Under the pieces are notes generated by a model. It searched no databases. It saw only the letters and a list, made by a program, of their open reading frames with translations, and had not been told where the DNA came from. The position numbers and the translations under genes are program-made. Shown here in pieces: positions 8,147-18,812 of a stretch of DNA of 64,000 nt; within the stretch, counting starts at the first letter, position 1; every line of letters starts with the position of its first letter. The stretch is from assembly GCF_014203555.1 (NCBI RefSeq), contig NZ_JACHJH010000002.1:528791-592790 (forward strand). The letters run 5' to 3'. The DNA is from Streptomyces olivoverticillatus. Its GTDB lineage: Bacteria; Actinomycetota; Actinomycetes; Streptomycetales; Streptomycetaceae.

Positions 8147-8686
8147 ATGCGTGCGTTCAGGCACATACGGGGCCGGAGGGCGGGCGGCGCGGCGGTGGCC
8201 GCGGCCCTGACCGGTGCGGCCGTGGCAGCCCTGACCGGTTGTGATCCGGTGGGCGGGATCAACTCCGTGACGGTTGCGGTCGTGACGGGCAAACAGGCCT
8301 CCGACACGCTCAGGCGCGACGGTATCGGCGTGGCCTGGCTCAGCTGCACCGGCAAGGCCGAGAAGGGCGGCGACACGGTCGACGGATCGCCCAAGCCGGT
8401 GACGGCCGTCGGGGTCGACTGCGAGGGCCGGACGAGCGACGGCAAGAAGATCATCGTCTTCGGCACGGTCACCGGCATCAGCGGCGAGGCGTGCGTCAGG
8501 GGACAGCTGACCGGAAAGGTCGACGGGAAGACGAAGTTCTCGGTCACCGTGCTCGGCGACTGCTCCAAGGCGAGCGCCACCGCCACCGACGGCACCGGCG
8601 GGGAGCCGGCACCGCCGCCCGCCTCGCGCGGCTCCGGACACCCCCGCCCGTCGCCGAGCTGCACGGACAAGCCGCAGGGCAAGTAG
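8147..8686 (+). CDS. Putative lipoprotein, unknown function
   Basis: The 179-residue product starts at the ATG at 8147. A basic N-terminus (RHIRGRR) is followed by an Ala-rich hydrophobic segment ending in ALTGC at about 28-32, a lipobox for lipid attachment. The mature part is small and beta-rich, with three further Cys residues (SCTG, DCEG, EACV) that could form disulfides. The C-terminus is a low-complexity Pro/Ser/Gly tail. I do not recognise a family. It is divergent from the GT2-oxidase operon and lies upstream of a HIT gene. Confidence 0.65.
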   Translation: MRAFRHIRGRRAGGAAVAAALTGAAVAALTGCDPVGGINSVTVAVVTGKQASDTLRRDGIGVAWLSCTGKAEKGGDTVDGSPKPVTAVGVDCEGRTSDGKKIIVFGTVTGISGEACVRGQLTGKVDGKTKFSVTVLGDCSKASATATDGTGGEPAPPPASRGSGHPRPSPSCTDKPQGK

Positions 8687-8753
8687 CAGCACTGTCACCC
8701 CCGCCCGGTACGATCCGGTTCGTACGAGCCAACGACCCGGGAGGAGCCCACCG

Positions 8754-9110
8754 GTGGCGGGAGAACCGCAGGCCGACTGCCTGTTCTGCAAAATCGTCTC
8801 GGGGGAGGTGCCCGCGACGGTCGTCAGGGAGACCGAGACGACGCTCGCGTTCCGGGACATCAATCCCCAGGCACCCGTGCACGTCCTGGTGATCCCCAAG
8901 GTGCACTACCCGGACGCCATGTCCCTCGCTGCCGCCGAGCCGCAGATCGCCGCGGACGTGCTGCGCGAGGCGGGCGAGGTCGCCCTCCAGGAGAACGGCG
9001 ACAAGGGCTTCCGCATTGTCTTCAACACCGGTGCGGGGGCGGGCCAGACCGTCTTCCACACGCACGCCCACGTCCTGGGCGGCCGCGGCTTCAACTGGCC
9101 GCCCGGCTAA
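8754..9110 (+). CDS. HIT-domain protein (histidine triad nucleotide-binding hydrolase)
   Basis: The 118-residue product has [13 protein letters not shown] at the N-terminus and HTHAHVLGG at 102-110, the histidine triad that carries the catalytic His. This matches HINT-type phosphoramidases that cleave AMP-lysine and related nucleotides. The start is GTG at 8754, with GGAGGAG placed correctly upstream. RNase Z follows eleven bases after the stop, so the two are probably co-transcribed. Confidence 0.93.
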   Translation: MAGEPQADCLFCKIVSGEVPATVVRETETTLAFRDINPQAPVHVLVIPKVHYPDAMSLAAAEPQIAADVLREAGEVALQENGDKGFRIVFNTGAGAGQTVFHTHAHVLGGRGFNWPPG

Positions 9111-9121
9111 ACCGCACGCCC

Positions 9122-10030
9122 ATGTCCGTACGCGAACTCGTCGTCCTCGGCACCGCCAGCCAGGTGCCCACCCGGCACCGCAATCACAACGGCTACGTCC
9201 TGCTCTGGGACGGCGAGGGCCTGCTCTTCGACCCCGGCGAGGGCACTCAGCGGCAGATGCTGCGCGCCGGGGTGGCCGCGCACGACCTGAACCGGATCTG
9301 CGTCACCCACTTCCACGGTGACCACTCCCTCGGCCTCGCCGGGGTGATCCAGCGCATCAACCTCGACCGGGTGCCGCACCCGGTCACCGCGCACTTCCCG
9401 GCGAGCGGCCGCCGCTTCTTCGACCGGCTGCGCTACGCCACCGCATACCGCGAGACGGTCCAGCTCACCGAGGAGCCCGTCTCCGGCAAGGGCGCCGTGC
9501 TCGTCGAGGGGCCGCGGTTCCGGCTGGAGGCGCGCAAGCTCTCGCACCCGGTCGACGCCTACGGCTACCGCATCATCGAGCCCGACGGGCGGCGGATGCT
9601 GCCTGAGAAGCTCGCCGCACACGGCATCAGCGGCCCGGATGTGGGCCGGCTGCAGCGCGAGGGCGCGGTCGGCGGCGTCACGCTGGACGAGGTGAGCGAG
9701 GTGCGGCGCGGACAGCGCTTCGCATTCGTGATGGACACCCGGTTGTGCGAGGGCGTCCATGCCCTCGCCGAGGGGTGCGACATGCTCGTCATCGAATCCA
9801 CGTTCCTCGACGAGGACGAGGCCCTGGCCACCGAGCACGGCCATCTGACGGCCGGACAGGCCGGCCGGGTGGCCGCCGAGGCGGGCGTGCGGCACCTGGT
9901 GCTGACGCACTTCTCCCAGCGGTACGACGACCCGGCCGTCTTCGAGCGCCAGGCCCGGGCGGCGGGCTTCGACGGAGAGCTGACCGTCGCCCGGGACCTG
10001 ATGCGAGTACCGGTGCCGAAGCGCCGGTGA
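9122..10030 (+). CDS. rnz: Ribonuclease Z family metallo-hydrolase
   Basis: The 302-residue metallo-beta-lactamase-fold protein has [10 protein letters not shown] at 63-72, the zinc motif of tRNase Z (tRNA 3' processing endonuclease). The late motifs are also present: FVMDTR near 201, ESTFLDEDE near 225, and the HLTAGQAG and LTHFSQRY blocks, in the order of RNase Z. Length is normal. It begins eleven bases after the HIT gene. Confidence is lowered only slightly because some actinobacterial homologues are arylsulfatase-like. Confidence 0.9.
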   Translation: MSVRELVVLGTASQVPTRHRNHNGYVLLWDGEGLLFDPGEGTQRQMLRAGVAAHDLNRICVTHFHGDHSLGLAGVIQRINLDRVPHPVTAHFPASGRRFFDRLRYATAYRETVQLTEEPVSGKGAVLVEGPRFRLEARKLSHPVDAYGYRIIEPDGRRMLPEKLAAHGISGPDVGRLQREGAVGGVTLDEVSEVRRGQRFAFVMDTRLCEGVHALAEGCDMLVIESTFLDEDEALATEHGHLTAGQAGRVAAEAGVRHLVLTHFSQRYDDPAVFERQARAAGFDGELTVARDLMRVPVPKRR

Positions 10031-10043
10031 CGCCCGTGAGGGT

Positions 10044-10844
10044 TTACGGGAGGAAGTACATCGGGTTGGGCAGCTTGTAGGTGTGGGTCGCGTAGCCGCC
10101 CTGCAGGTCGCTGAACTGGTCGCCGAAGTTGGCGACGATGCGGTAGCCCTGCGACTCGATGTGCTTGCGCGTGCCCGACTTGTACTCGACGGTGGTGCAG
10201 GTCGCGCCGCACGAAAGGTAGGCCGGCGGGGTCTTCTTGTTCTTCAGGAAGAAGTGCGCGGTGTCGGCGACGGGCTTGTAGCCGGCGTTCTTGAGGTTGC
10301 GCACGCTCCAGTCGCGCTGGTGCTCGTCGCGGCCGGTCACGTAGAAGACCGTGATGCCCTTGGACTGCGCCCAGTTCACCAGCTTCGGCATGCCGAAGAC
10401 GGCCGCCATGTCGGTGGACTTGAGGTAGGCGTCCTGCGAGTCGGGCGTGAAGTGGAAGCCCTGCTGCAGCTCGTAGTTGTAGGTCAGCAGGGTGGTGTCG
10501 TCGACGTCCAGGACGATGGCGGGCTTGGCGCCCTTCTTGCCCGCGGAGTTCTTGACGACCGTCTCCAGCTGCGCCTTGGCCTTCTTCTCGATGGAGGCGA
10601 CCTGCTTGGCGTAGCTGCTGTCCGGCGAGGCGTAGTGCTGGCCCGCCTTGTCCACGGTGTCGCCGTAGTAGGCCTTGATCTTGTCCTCGACCTTGCTGAG
10701 GTTCGGGATCTCCTTGTCCGAGCGGGGCACCGAGTGGTCGGCGGTGGCCGCGCCGGCGGCGAAGAGGCCGGTGCCCACGACGGCGGTCGCGACAGCGGAG
10801 GCCGCGGCTACGCGCACGCGACGGGAGGAGAGGCTGAAAGACAC
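10044..10844 (-). CDS. Secreted HAD-superfamily (class IIIB) acid phosphatase
   Basis: The 266-residue protein has an Ala-rich signal peptide (about 10-35, ending ATA-DHS) and an Asp-based HAD motif DVDDT at 113-117. The TGRDEHQRD block is motif II (T-G-R), and the NFGDQFSDL segment near the C-terminus supplies the last acidic motif. This is the layout of secreted class B/IIIB non-specific acid phosphatases, mainly phosphomonoesterases. I place the start at the GTG at 10844 because AGGAG lies seven bases upstream; an earlier in-frame codon at 10865 would overlap that site. It converges with rnz. Confidence 0.87.
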   Translation of the reverse strand: MSFSLSSRRVRVAAASAVATAVVGTGLFAAGAATADHSVPRSDKEIPNLSKVEDKIKAYYGDTVDKAGQHYASPDSSYAKQVASIEKKAKAQLETVVKNSAGKKGAKPAIVLDVDDTTLLTYNYELQQGFHFTPDSQDAYLKSTDMAAVFGMPKLVNWAQSKGITVFYVTGRDEHQRDWSVRNLKNAGYKPVADTAHFFLKNKKTPPAYLSCGATCTTVEYKSGTRKHIESQGYRIVANFGDQFSDLQGGYATHTYKLPNPMYFLP

Positions 10845-10990
10845 GTTTGAACTCCTGGGTAACAAGGACGGTCAGCGCGAAGCTAGAGGTTTGTCCGGGC
10901 CTGGTCAAGGGATGTCTACGCGCAGAGACGGAGGTTCCGGGGCGTACGGTGTGAGGGCAGACCAGCGAAGAGAAGGGCGGGGCGCACACC

Positions 10991-12076
10991 ATGGCGCAGC
11001 AAGTTCGCGGAGTCATCGCACCGGGCAAGGGACAGCCGGTGCGGGTGGAGACGATCCTGGTGCCGGGTCCCGGGCCCGGCGAGGCCGTGGTGAAGATCCA
11101 GGCGTGCGGGGTGTGCCACACGGACCTGCACTACAAGCAGGGCGGCATCAGCGACGACTTCCCCTTCCTCCTCGGGCACGAGGCGGCCGGTGTCGTCGAG
11201 GCGGTCGGCGAGGGCGTGCGCGAGGTGGCGCCCGGCGACTTCGTGATCCTCAACTGGCGGGCCGTCTGCGGCCAGTGCCGGGCGTGCCTGCGCGGCCGCC
11301 CGCAGTACTGCTTCGACACGCACAACGCCCGGCAGAAGATGACGCTGGAGGACGGCACCGAGCTCTCCCCGGCGCTGGGGATCGGGGCCTTCGCCGAGAA
11401 GACGCTGGTGGCCGCCGGGCAGTGCACCAAGGTGGACCCCAAGGTGTCGCCGGCGGTGGCCGGATTGCTGGGGTGCGGGGTGATGGCGGGCATCGGCGCC
11501 GCGATCAACACCGGGCAGGTCTCCCGGGGCGACTCGGTCGCCGTCATCGGGTGCGGCGGCGTGGGCGACGCGGCCGTCGCGGGCTCGCGGCTGGCGGGCG
11601 CGGCCCGCATCATCGCCGTCGACATCGACGACCGCAAGCTGGAGACCGCGCTGCGGATGGGCGCCACCCACACGGTCAACTCCCGCACGACCGACCCCGT
11701 CGAGGCCATCCGCGAACTGACCGGCGGCTTCGGCGCCGACGTCGTCATCGAGGCGGTCGGCCGGCCCGAGACCTACGAGCAGGCGTTCTACGCGCGCGAC
11801 CTGGCCGGCACCGTGGTGCTGGTCGGGGTGCCGACGCCCGAGATGAAGCTGGAGCTTCCGCTGCTGGACGTCTTCGGGCGCGGCGGCGCGCTCAAGTCGT
11901 CCTGGTACGGCGACTGCCTGCCGTCGCGGGACTTCCCGATGCTCGTCGACCTGCATCTGCAGGGGCGGCTGGACCTCGGGGCGTTCGTCACCGAGACGAT
12001 CGGCCTGGGCGACGTGGAGAAGGCGTTCGAGCGGATGCACGAGGGCGACGTACTGCGCTCGGTGGTCGTCTTCTAG
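10991..12076 (+). CDS. mscR: S-(hydroxymethyl)mycothiol dehydrogenase (mycothiol-dependent formaldehyde dehydrogenase)
   Basis: The 361-residue zinc-dependent medium-chain dehydrogenase has catalytic-zinc ligands Cys39 (ACGVCHTD) and His62-Glu63 (GHE), four-Cys structural zinc loop around [15 protein letters not shown], and Rossmann motif [42 protein letters not shown] and [16 protein letters not shown] match the mycothiol-dependent enzyme rather than generic alcohol dehydrogenases. It oxidises S-hydroxymethyl-mycothiol, formed from formaldehyde and mycothiol, using NAD+, and related homologues reduce S-nitrosomycothiol. In many actinobacteria an MBL-fold gene follows; here a palindromic repeat element starts at the stop codon instead. 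The TAG stop itself is part of a CTAG that flanks that element. Confidence 0.95.
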   Translation: MAQQVRGVIAPGKGQPVRVETILVPGPGPGEAVVKIQACGVCHTDLHYKQGGISDDFPFLLGHEAAGVVEAVGEGVREVAPGDFVILNWRAVCGQCRACLRGRPQYCFDTHNARQKMTLEDGTELSPALGIGAFAEKTLVAAGQCTKVDPKVSPAVAGLLGCGVMAGIGAAINTGQVSRGDSVAVIGCGGVGDAAVAGSRLAGAARIIAVDIDDRKLETALRMGATHTVNSRTTDPVEAIRELTGGFGADVVIEAVGRPETYEQAFYARDLAGTVVLVGVPTPEMKLELPLLDVFGRGGALKSSWYGDCLPSRDFPMLVDLHLQGRLDLGAFVTETIGLGDVEKAFERMHEGDVLRSVVVF

Positions 12077-12238
12077 GGCGTGTCCGATGGGTCAGTGCGG
12101 GTCCCGCGGCGTCTGGTGCGGTGCATCGCAAGGCGGAGCATGACCCGCGTACTGGGCGTACTCGGGTTATGCGACAACGCGGCGAGGTGCCGTGCCAGGC
12201 GTCGCGGGGCCTGTGCTGACCCATCGGACACGCCCTAG
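12073..12238 (+). mobile_element. MITE-like palindromic element flanked by CTAG
   Basis: A 158-bp piece (12077-12234) begins GGCGTGTCCGATGGGTCAG and ends with its exact 19-base reverse complement. CTAG lies on both sides (12073-12076 and 12235-12238), as expected for a 4-bp target duplication of IS5-type transposases, which favour C/T-TA-A/G sites. The whole interior also folds on itself down to GTAC-TGGGC-GTAC at the centre, with mismatches mostly of the G-U-compatible kind. It encodes no transposase. The mscR stop codon lies in the left CTAG. In RNA it would form a very long stem between mscR and the convergent GH4 gene and could act as a terminator. Confidence 0.7.
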
Positions 12239-12302
12239 GGCACGCCCGAAGCCGTGGTCGGACGGGCCGTTCGCCGGCCCGTCCGGAGGTGCTGTGCGCT
12301 CC

Positions 12303-13631
12303 TCAGGCCCGCGCCTTCTCCAGGATGCGGGCCGCCACCGCCGGGGAGTCCACCAGCGGATGCAGGGCCATCGCCCGCAGCGCCGCGCCTTCCGTGTCGC
12401 GGACCGCCGCGTCGATCGTCGCCCGCTCGACCGCCTTGAGCTGGAGCATCAGCCCCAGCTGGTCCTCCCGCAAGGGGGCGCACGGGAGGGGGCGGGCGCC
12501 CTTGGAATCGACCTCGCAGACCGTCTCGATGACCGCGTCGGGGTCCAGCGCGGGGATGGTGTTGCCATTGAGGACGTTGAGGATGAGGCGGGCGCCCTCG
12601 TCCCCCGTCACGGCACGCATCAGGGCGAGGGCCACCCGGTCGTAGCCGCCGCCCTCCAGGTCGCAGGTGTCCCGCTGCCAGCCGCCGCTGGCCGCCCGGC
12701 TGTCGGCCATGTACGTCTCCTCGCGCCGCAGCCGCGTCCGCTCCCACAGCTCGTACGCCTGGTCGGGCGTGGTGCCCGCCCCCGCCGTCGCGAAGAAACC
12801 GCTCTGCTGCTCGTCGAGGAACTCGCCCCGCGTCTGCGCCGCCTCGTGCACCGAGCGCAGCGTCTCCCGCCGGAAGTAGTAGTAATGCAGGTATTCGTTG
12901 GGCAGGGAGCCCAGCGCCCGCAGCCACGGGGCGCCGAAGAGCTTGCCCTCCTCGAAGGAGGTCAGCGCCTGCCCGTCCGCCAGCAGCTCTGCCATCAGGT
13001 CCCGCCCGTCCAGCCGCAACGCGCGCAGCCAGCCCAGGTGGTTGAGCCCCACGTAGTCGTACTCGACCCGGTCCGGGTCGGCCCCCACCGCGCGGGCCGC
13101 CCGCTTCACCAGCCCCACGGGTGAGTCGCAGATGCCGATCACCCGCTCACCCAGAACGTTGGACATCGCCTCGGTCACCATGCCCGCGGGGTTGGTGAAG
13201 TTGATGACCCACGCCTGCGGGGCGAGCTCCGCCACCCGCTCCGCGATCCGCATCGCCACCGGAATCGTCCGCAGCCCGTACAGCACCCCGCCCGCGCCGA
13301 CGGTCTCCTGCCCCAACACCCCTTCGGACAGCGGAATCCGCTCGTCCCGCACCCGGCCGGCGGTACCGCCCACCCGGATCGCCGAGAAGACGAAGTCGGT
13401 GCCGCGCACCGCATCGTCCAGATCCCGGGTGACCCGTACGGCCGGAGCCCCCGGCACCCCGGCGGCCTGCGCCTCGAGCACCGAGCCGATCACTCTCAGA
13501 CGTACCGGATCCGTGTCGTAGAGCACGAGTTCGGTACAGCGCCCCGGCGCATCGCGCCGCGCATCCTCCACCAAGGCCCGGTGCACCAAAGGCACCCGGA
13601 AACCGCCACCGCCGAGAATCGTCAGCCTCAT
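12303..13631 (-). CDS. Glycoside hydrolase family 4 (6-phospho-glycosidase-like, NAD/Mn-dependent)
   Basis: The 442-residue protein opens with MRLTILGGGGFRVPLVHRAL, the NAD-binding Rossmann start of GH4. It continues with NFTNPAGMVTEA near 146 and GICDSPVGL near 168, where Cys and nearby His (LNHLGW near 195) are the expected metal ligands. GH4 enzymes cleave glycosides by an unusual redox-elimination mechanism. Sequence features resemble the 6-phospho-beta-glucosidase branch, but the substrate is not certain. There is no clear Shine-Dalgarno at the ATG at 13631; an upstream ATG would add MLRYVPA. It is divergent from a PfkB-family kinase, a plausible sugar-metabolism partner. Confidence 0.88.
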   Translation of the reverse strand: MRLTILGGGGFRVPLVHRALVEDARRDAPGRCTELVLYDTDPVRLRVIGSVLEAQAAGVPGAPAVRVTRDLDDAVRGTDFVFSAIRVGGTAGRVRDERIPLSEGVLGQETVGAGGVLYGLRTIPVAMRIAERVAELAPQAWVINFTNPAGMVTEAMSNVLGERVIGICDSPVGLVKRAARAVGADPDRVEYDYVGLNHLGWLRALRLDGRDLMAELLADGQALTSFEEGKLFGAPWLRALGSLPNEYLHYYYFRRETLRSVHEAAQTRGEFLDEQQSGFFATAGAGTTPDQAYELWERTRLRREETYMADSRAASGGWQRDTCDLEGGGYDRVALALMRAVTGDEGARLILNVLNGNTIPALDPDAVIETVCEVDSKGARPLPCAPLREDQLGLMLQLKAVERATIDAAVRDTEGAALRAMALHPLVDSPAVAARILEKARA

Positions 13632-13829
13632 GGCCGGAACGTACCGCAGCATCGGGCACACTGTCCGGACCGTTCCTGGCGATGTCGTCCGCTGTTGGCC
13701 GGGCGGTCGCGGACCGGTGCGGATACGGCCACGGGACGGCCGCCCGCACTGACAGACTCGGCGCACGACCTCCATGTGGCCCGGGCGCCGCGGGGATTCT
13801 CGTAAGAAGACCGACGAGAGGAGCAGCGA

Positions 13830-14957
13830 GTGAGCACGACGGTCCGCACGGAAGGCCCCGGCGAGCTTTTCGAGGGGGCGGCGCCCGTACTCGACCCCCT
13901 GGCCGAGGTCCGGTCCGAGACCGATCCGCCGACCGACGTCTATCTGACCGGGACCGTCTTCCTCGACATCATCTTCACCGGCCTGGACTCCGCACCGGTG
14001 CGCGGCACCGAGTCCTGGGCGCGCGGCATGGGGTCCAGCCCCGGGGGCATCGCCAACATGGCCACCGCCCTGGCCCGGCTGGGCCTGCGCACCTCGCTGG
14101 CCGCGGCCTTCGGCGACGACATGTACGGGGAGTACTGCTGGGAGGCCCTCTCCCGGGGCGAGGGCATCGACCTGGGGCTGTCCCGCACGGTGCCCGGGTG
14201 GCACTCCCCGGTCACCGTCTCCATGGCCTACGAGGGCGAGCGCACGATGGTCTCCCACGGGCACGAGGCGCCGCCGCCGGAGGAGCCCGCGCCCGAGTGC
14301 CCGCCCCCGGCGCGCGCCTGCGTGGCGCTCCTCGAACCCGGCAGACAGGAGGAGTGGATCGCCACCGCCGCCCGGCGCGGCAGCCGGGTCTTCGCCGACG
14401 TCGGCTGGGACGAGACCGGGCGCTGGGACCCGGCCGACCTGGCCGACCTGGAGTACTGCGAGGCGTTCCTGCCCAACGCCGAGGAGGCCATGCGCTACAC
14501 CCGCACCGACTGCCCGCGCGCCGCGGCTCGCGCGCTGGCCGACAAGGTGCCGCTGGCCGTCGTCACCATGGGGGAGCGGGGCGCGTACGCGGTGGACGGG
14601 CGGACCGGCGAGAGCGCCGAGATCCCGGCCATCGTGGTGGAGGCGCTGGACCCCACCGGGGCCGGGGACGTCTTCGTCGCCGGGTTCGTCACCGGCACCC
14701 TCGCCGAGTGGCCGCTGGCGGACCGGCTCGCCTTCGCGGGCCTTTCCGCGGCCCTGTCCGTACAGGAATTCGGCGGGTCGCTCTCGGCGCCCGGCTGGGT
14801 GGAGATCGCCGCCTGGTGGCACCACGTGCGGTCCTTCGACGACCAGGACCGGGCCACCCTGCGCCGCTATGCCTTCCTCGACGGGGTGCTCCCGGCGGCG
14901 TCCCGGCCCTGGCCGCTGCGCCGGGCGGTGCCCACGCTGGGCTTCCGGCGCCGGTAG
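13830..14957 (+). CDS. PfkB-family carbohydrate kinase
   Basis: The 375-residue protein has the ribokinase-fold signatures: GSSPGGIANMATALARLG (N-terminal PfkB signature region, about residues 69-86) and DPTGAGDVFVAGF near 274-286, with the catalytic Asp of the anion-hole GAGD. It phosphorylates a sugar or related alcohol using ATP; substrate unknown. A proline-rich insert (APPPEEPAPECPPPA) near 148-163 is unusual. Start: GTG at 13830 with GAGGAG upstream. It is divergent from the GH4 gene. Confidence 0.85.
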   Translation: MSTTVRTEGPGELFEGAAPVLDPLAEVRSETDPPTDVYLTGTVFLDIIFTGLDSAPVRGTESWARGMGSSPGGIANMATALARLGLRTSLAAAFGDDMYGEYCWEALSRGEGIDLGLSRTVPGWHSPVTVSMAYEGERTMVSHGHEAPPPEEPAPECPPPARACVALLEPGRQEEWIATAARRGSRVFADVGWDETGRWDPADLADLEYCEAFLPNAEEAMRYTRTDCPRAAARALADKVPLAVVTMGERGAYAVDGRTGESAEIPAIVVEALDPTGAGDVFVAGFVTGTLAEWPLADRLAFAGLSAALSVQEFGGSLSAPGWVEIAAWWHHVRSFDDQDRATLRRYAFLDGVLPAASRPWPLRRAVPTLGFRRR

Positions 14958-15083
14958 GGCTGCGGGCCCGGGCCCGGAAAACCCCTCGGGCCCGTCCGTG
15001 CACCGTCGTACCCTTGGTATTCAAGGTTGTCGGACATCGAATCGGACACGGAAAGAGGGATGAGCAGGCCCGAGCGCCGGCCC

Positions 15084-16076
<993 letters not shown>

Positions 16077-16089
16077 GTCGCGTAAACCC

Positions 16090-16587
16090 ATGTCAATCGA
16101 CGTCAACAACGAATCCGGCACCGACATCGACGAGCAGGCCGTCCTCGACGTCGCCCGCTACGCGCTGGCCCGGATGCGCATCCACCCGCTCTCCGAACTC
16201 TCGGTCATCGTTGTCGACGCCGACGCCATGGAGCAGCTCCACATCCAGTGGATGGACCTCCCCGGCCCGACCGACGTGATGTCCTTCCCGATGGACGAGC
16301 TGCGACCCCCGGCCAAGGACGACGACGAGCCGCCGCAGGGTCTCCTCGGCGACATCGTGCTCTGCCCGGAGGTCGCGAAGAAGCAGGGCGAGGAGGCGCC
16401 GACGGGCCACTCCATGGACGAGGAGCTCCAGCTCCTGACCGTCCACGGCGTGCTCCACCTCCTCGGCTACGACCACGAGGAGCCGGACGAGAAGGCCGAG
16501 ATGTTCGGCCTCCAGGCCGCGATCATCGACGGCTGGCGCGCCGAGCGCGGCATCGAGGGCCCCTCCCCGGCGCCCACGTTCACGTGA
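16090..16587 (+). CDS. ybeY: Endoribonuclease YbeY (16S rRNA maturation)
   Basis: The 165-residue protein has the UPF0054 signature [16 protein letters not shown] near 119-134, with three His (H-x3-H-x5-H) binding the catalytic zinc. [17 protein letters not shown] is the other conserved block. YbeY acts in 16S rRNA 3' processing and 70S quality control. It lies between phoH and the CBS protein gene, which starts inside its stop codon region (GTGA overlap). Confidence 0.96.
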   Translation: MSIDVNNESGTDIDEQAVLDVARYALARMRIHPLSELSVIVVDADAMEQLHIQWMDLPGPTDVMSFPMDELRPPAKDDDEPPQGLLGDIVLCPEVAKKQGEEAPTGHSMDEELQLLTVHGVLHLLGYDHEEPDEKAEMFGLQAAIIDGWRAERGIEGPSPAPTFT

Positions 16588-17894
16588 CCGGCCTGATCGC
16601 GGCCGCGGTCCTGCTGCTCGTCGTCGCCTGGCTCGCCGCCTGCGCCGAGGCCGGGCTCGCCCGCACCACGCGCTTCCGCGCGGAGGAGGCGCTGCGTTCG
16701 GGCCGGCGCGGCAGCGCCCGCCTGATGGCGGTCGCGGCCGACCCGACCCGCTATCTGAACGTGGCGCTGCTGGTGCGGGTCGCCTGCGAGATGGCGGCGG
16801 GGGTGTTCGTCACCTACGTCTGCCTGGAGTCCTTCGACGCCACCTGGCAGGCGCTGACCGTCGCCATCGCGGTGATGGTCCTGGTGTCGTACGTGGCCGT
16901 CGGCGTCTCCCCGCGCACCATCGGCCGCCAGCACCCGCTGGGCACGGCCACGGCGGCGGCGTACGTCCTGCTGCCGCTGGCCCGGGTGATGGGCCCGGTG
17001 CCCCGGCTGCTGATCCTGCTGGGCAACGCCCTCACCCCCGGCAAGGGCTTCCGCATGGGCCCGTTCGCCTCCGAGGCGGAGCTGCGGTCCATGGTGGACC
17101 TCGCCGAGAAGGAGTCGCTGATCGAGGACGAGGAGCGCCGCATGGTGCACTCGGTCTTCGAGCTCGGCGACACCCTCGTCCGCGAGGTGATGGTGCCCCG
17201 CACCGACCTGGTGGTCATAGAGCGCGGCAAGACCATCCGGCAGGCCCTGACGCTGGCGCTGCGCTCGGGCTTCTCGCGGATCCCGGTGACCGGCGAGAAC
17301 GAGGACGACGTCGTCGGCGTCGTCTACCTCAAGGACCTCGTCCGCAAGACGCACATCAGCCGGGACGCGGAGGGCGAGCTGGTCTCCACGGCCATGCGGC
17401 CCGCGGTGTTCGTGCCCGACACCAAGAACGCGGGGGACCTGCTGCGGGAGATGCAGCAGCAGCGCAACCACTGCGCGGTCGTGATCGACGAGTACGGCGG
17501 CACGGCGGGCATCGTCACCATCGAGGACATCCTCGAAGAGATCGTCGGCGAGATCACCGACGAGTACGACCGGGAGCTGCCGCCGGTGGAGGAGCTCGGC
17601 GGCGGGCGCTACCGCGTCACGGCCCGGCTGGACATCGGCGACCTCGGCGAGCTCTACGGCCTGGAGCTGGACGACGAGGACGTGGAGACCGTGGGCGGTC
17701 TGCTTGCCAAGTCGCTGGGCCGGGTGCCCATCGCCGGAGCCACGGCCGAGGTCGGCCTCGCCGAGCTGGGCTCGGATGCGGACGCGGCCGTCGCCGCGCT
17801 GAAGCTGACGGCCGAATCGGCGGCGGGACGGCGGAACCGGATCGTCACGGTCCTGGTGGAGCCAGTGCCGGGCAAGCCCGACGGCGTGGTCTGA
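16584..17894 (+). CDS. CNNM/CorC-type membrane protein with CBS domains (hemolysin-C family)
   Basis: The 436-residue protein has an N-terminal membrane domain with about four helices (DUF21/CNNM), then a pair of CBS domains (from [17 protein letters not shown] near 197 to [16 protein letters not shown] near 315-330), then the C-terminal CorC_HlyC domain ending near residue 430. Such proteins are linked to magnesium or cobalt efflux; the hemolysin name is historical. The start is GTG at 16584, overlapping the ybeY stop by four bases, so it is translationally coupled to phoH-ybeY. Confidence 0.92.
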   Translation: MTGLIAAAVLLLVVAWLAACAEAGLARTTRFRAEEALRSGRRGSARLMAVAADPTRYLNVALLVRVACEMAAGVFVTYVCLESFDATWQALTVAIAVMVLVSYVAVGVSPRTIGRQHPLGTATAAAYVLLPLARVMGPVPRLLILLGNALTPGKGFRMGPFASEAELRSMVDLAEKESLIEDEERRMVHSVFELGDTLVREVMVPRTDLVVIERGKTIRQALTLALRSGFSRIPVTGENEDDVVGVVYLKDLVRKTHISRDAEGELVSTAMRPAVFVPDTKNAGDLLREMQQQRNHCAVVIDEYGGTAGIVTIEDILEEIVGEITDEYDRELPPVEELGGGRYRVTARLDIGDLGELYGLELDDEDVETVGGLLAKSLGRVPIAGATAEVGLAELGSDADAAVAALKLTAESAAGRRNRIVTVLVEPVPGKPDGVV

Positions 17895-17970
17895 CAGCTG
17901 TTTACGACCACTCGGGGGAAAGCCGGCCCGCGGCGTGAATGCCCCGACCCCTTCGGGGAACCCACGCACA

Positions 17971-18390
17971 ATGCAGGTGCTCAGAAGAGTTCTCGCCGCG
18001 GCCGGCCGGCCCTTGCTGGCCTCGTCGTTCGTCTCCAGCGGGCTGCAGACGATGCGGCACCCCGAGATCCTCGCGCCCGTCGCGGCCCCGGTCGCGCTGG
18101 CCATCGCCGAGCGTGTGCCGGGGCTGCCGCGGGACGCCGTGCGGCTGGTGCGGATCAACGGGGCGGTGCACGTCGGTGGCGGGGTGCTGCTCGCGGCCGG
18201 GCGGCTGCCGCGGCTCGCCGCCTTGATACTGGCCGCGAGCCTGGTGCCCACCACCGTGGCCGGGCACCCCTTCTGGACGGAGGGCGACCCGGGCAAGCGC
18301 CTCCAGCAGAAGATCCACTTCTTCAAGAACCTCTCGATCTTCGGCGGCCTGCTGGTCGCGGCCGCCGTGCACGAGGAGCGACCCCGATGA
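17971..18390 (+). CDS. DoxX-family membrane protein
   Basis: The 139-residue protein has about four hydrophobic segments. ARPLLASSFVSSGLQTMRHPE at the N-terminus and the closing FFKNLSIFGGLLVAAA are typical of DoxX-like proteins, small membrane proteins of redox or unknown function. I start at the ATG at 17971 with GGGGAA upstream; a GTG at 17935 would add twelve residues. The stop overlaps the next gene by four bases. Confidence 0.8.
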   Translation: MQVLRRVLAAAGRPLLASSFVSSGLQTMRHPEILAPVAAPVALAIAERVPGLPRDAVRLVRINGAVHVGGGVLLAAGRLPRLAALILAASLVPTTVAGHPFWTEGDPGKRLQQKIHFFKNLSIFGGLLVAAAVHEERPR

Positions 18391-18806
18391 GCGAGTTCGA
18401 ACGTTCGCGCGCCATGCCCGCGCTGCCCGAGGTGGTCTACGACCAGGCCTGCGACCTGCGGCGGCTGGAGGCCTGGCTGCCCAGGGACCTGCACGTGCGG
18501 CAGGAGGACCCGCCCGCGGTCACCGTCCACGAGGACCGCACGGGCGAGGACGCCGCCGCCATGGTGCGGCTCCAGAAGGACCGGCTGCGGATGGAGTGGG
18601 GCACCCGCGAGACCGGCCGCTACGCGGGATGGCTGGAGGTCACCGGCACCGGCAGCGGTGCCAGCACGGTGACCGTGCACCTGTCGTTCTTCGACGAGTC
18701 CCACGCCCCTTCGGACGGTTCCGTCGAGGACGCCCTGGAGAAGAGCCTGGACCGGCTGGCGGAACAGGTCCGGCTCCGGGCCGACGCCCCCGAGGGACCG
18801 GGCTGA
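18387..18806 (+). CDS. Small SRPBCC-like (polyketide-cyclase-fold) protein, unknown function
   Basis: The 139-residue cytoplasmic protein has no membrane segment. The pattern of a short N-terminal strand, the PEVVYDQACDLRRLEAWLP stretch, several beta strands (VRLQKDRLRMEWG, GWLEVTGTGSGASTVTVHLSFF) and a long C-terminal helix (VEDALEKSLDRLAEQVRLRA) is that of the START/SRPBCC fold. The ligand is unknown. ATGA overlap with the DoxX gene implies co-expression. It converges with an MFS gene. Confidence 0.65.
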   Translation: MSEFERSRAMPALPEVVYDQACDLRRLEAWLPRDLHVRQEDPPAVTVHEDRTGEDAAAMVRLQKDRLRMEWGTRETGRYAGWLEVTGTGSGASTVTVHLSFFDESHAPSDGSVEDALEKSLDRLAEQVRLRADAPEGPG

Positions 18807-18812
18807 CAGAGC

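Noticed and set aside
12073..12238. Possibility that this is a simple rho-independent terminator
   Set aside because: A 158-bp self-complementary piece with flanking CTAG copies is far larger than needed; a mobile element explains it better, although it may still terminate transcription.
12303..14825. 840-codon minus-strand frame joining the GH4 gene with sequence opposite the PfkB kinase
   Set aside because: The GH4 protein begins at the conserved MRLTILGGGG at 13631; everything upstream is antisense to the kinase.
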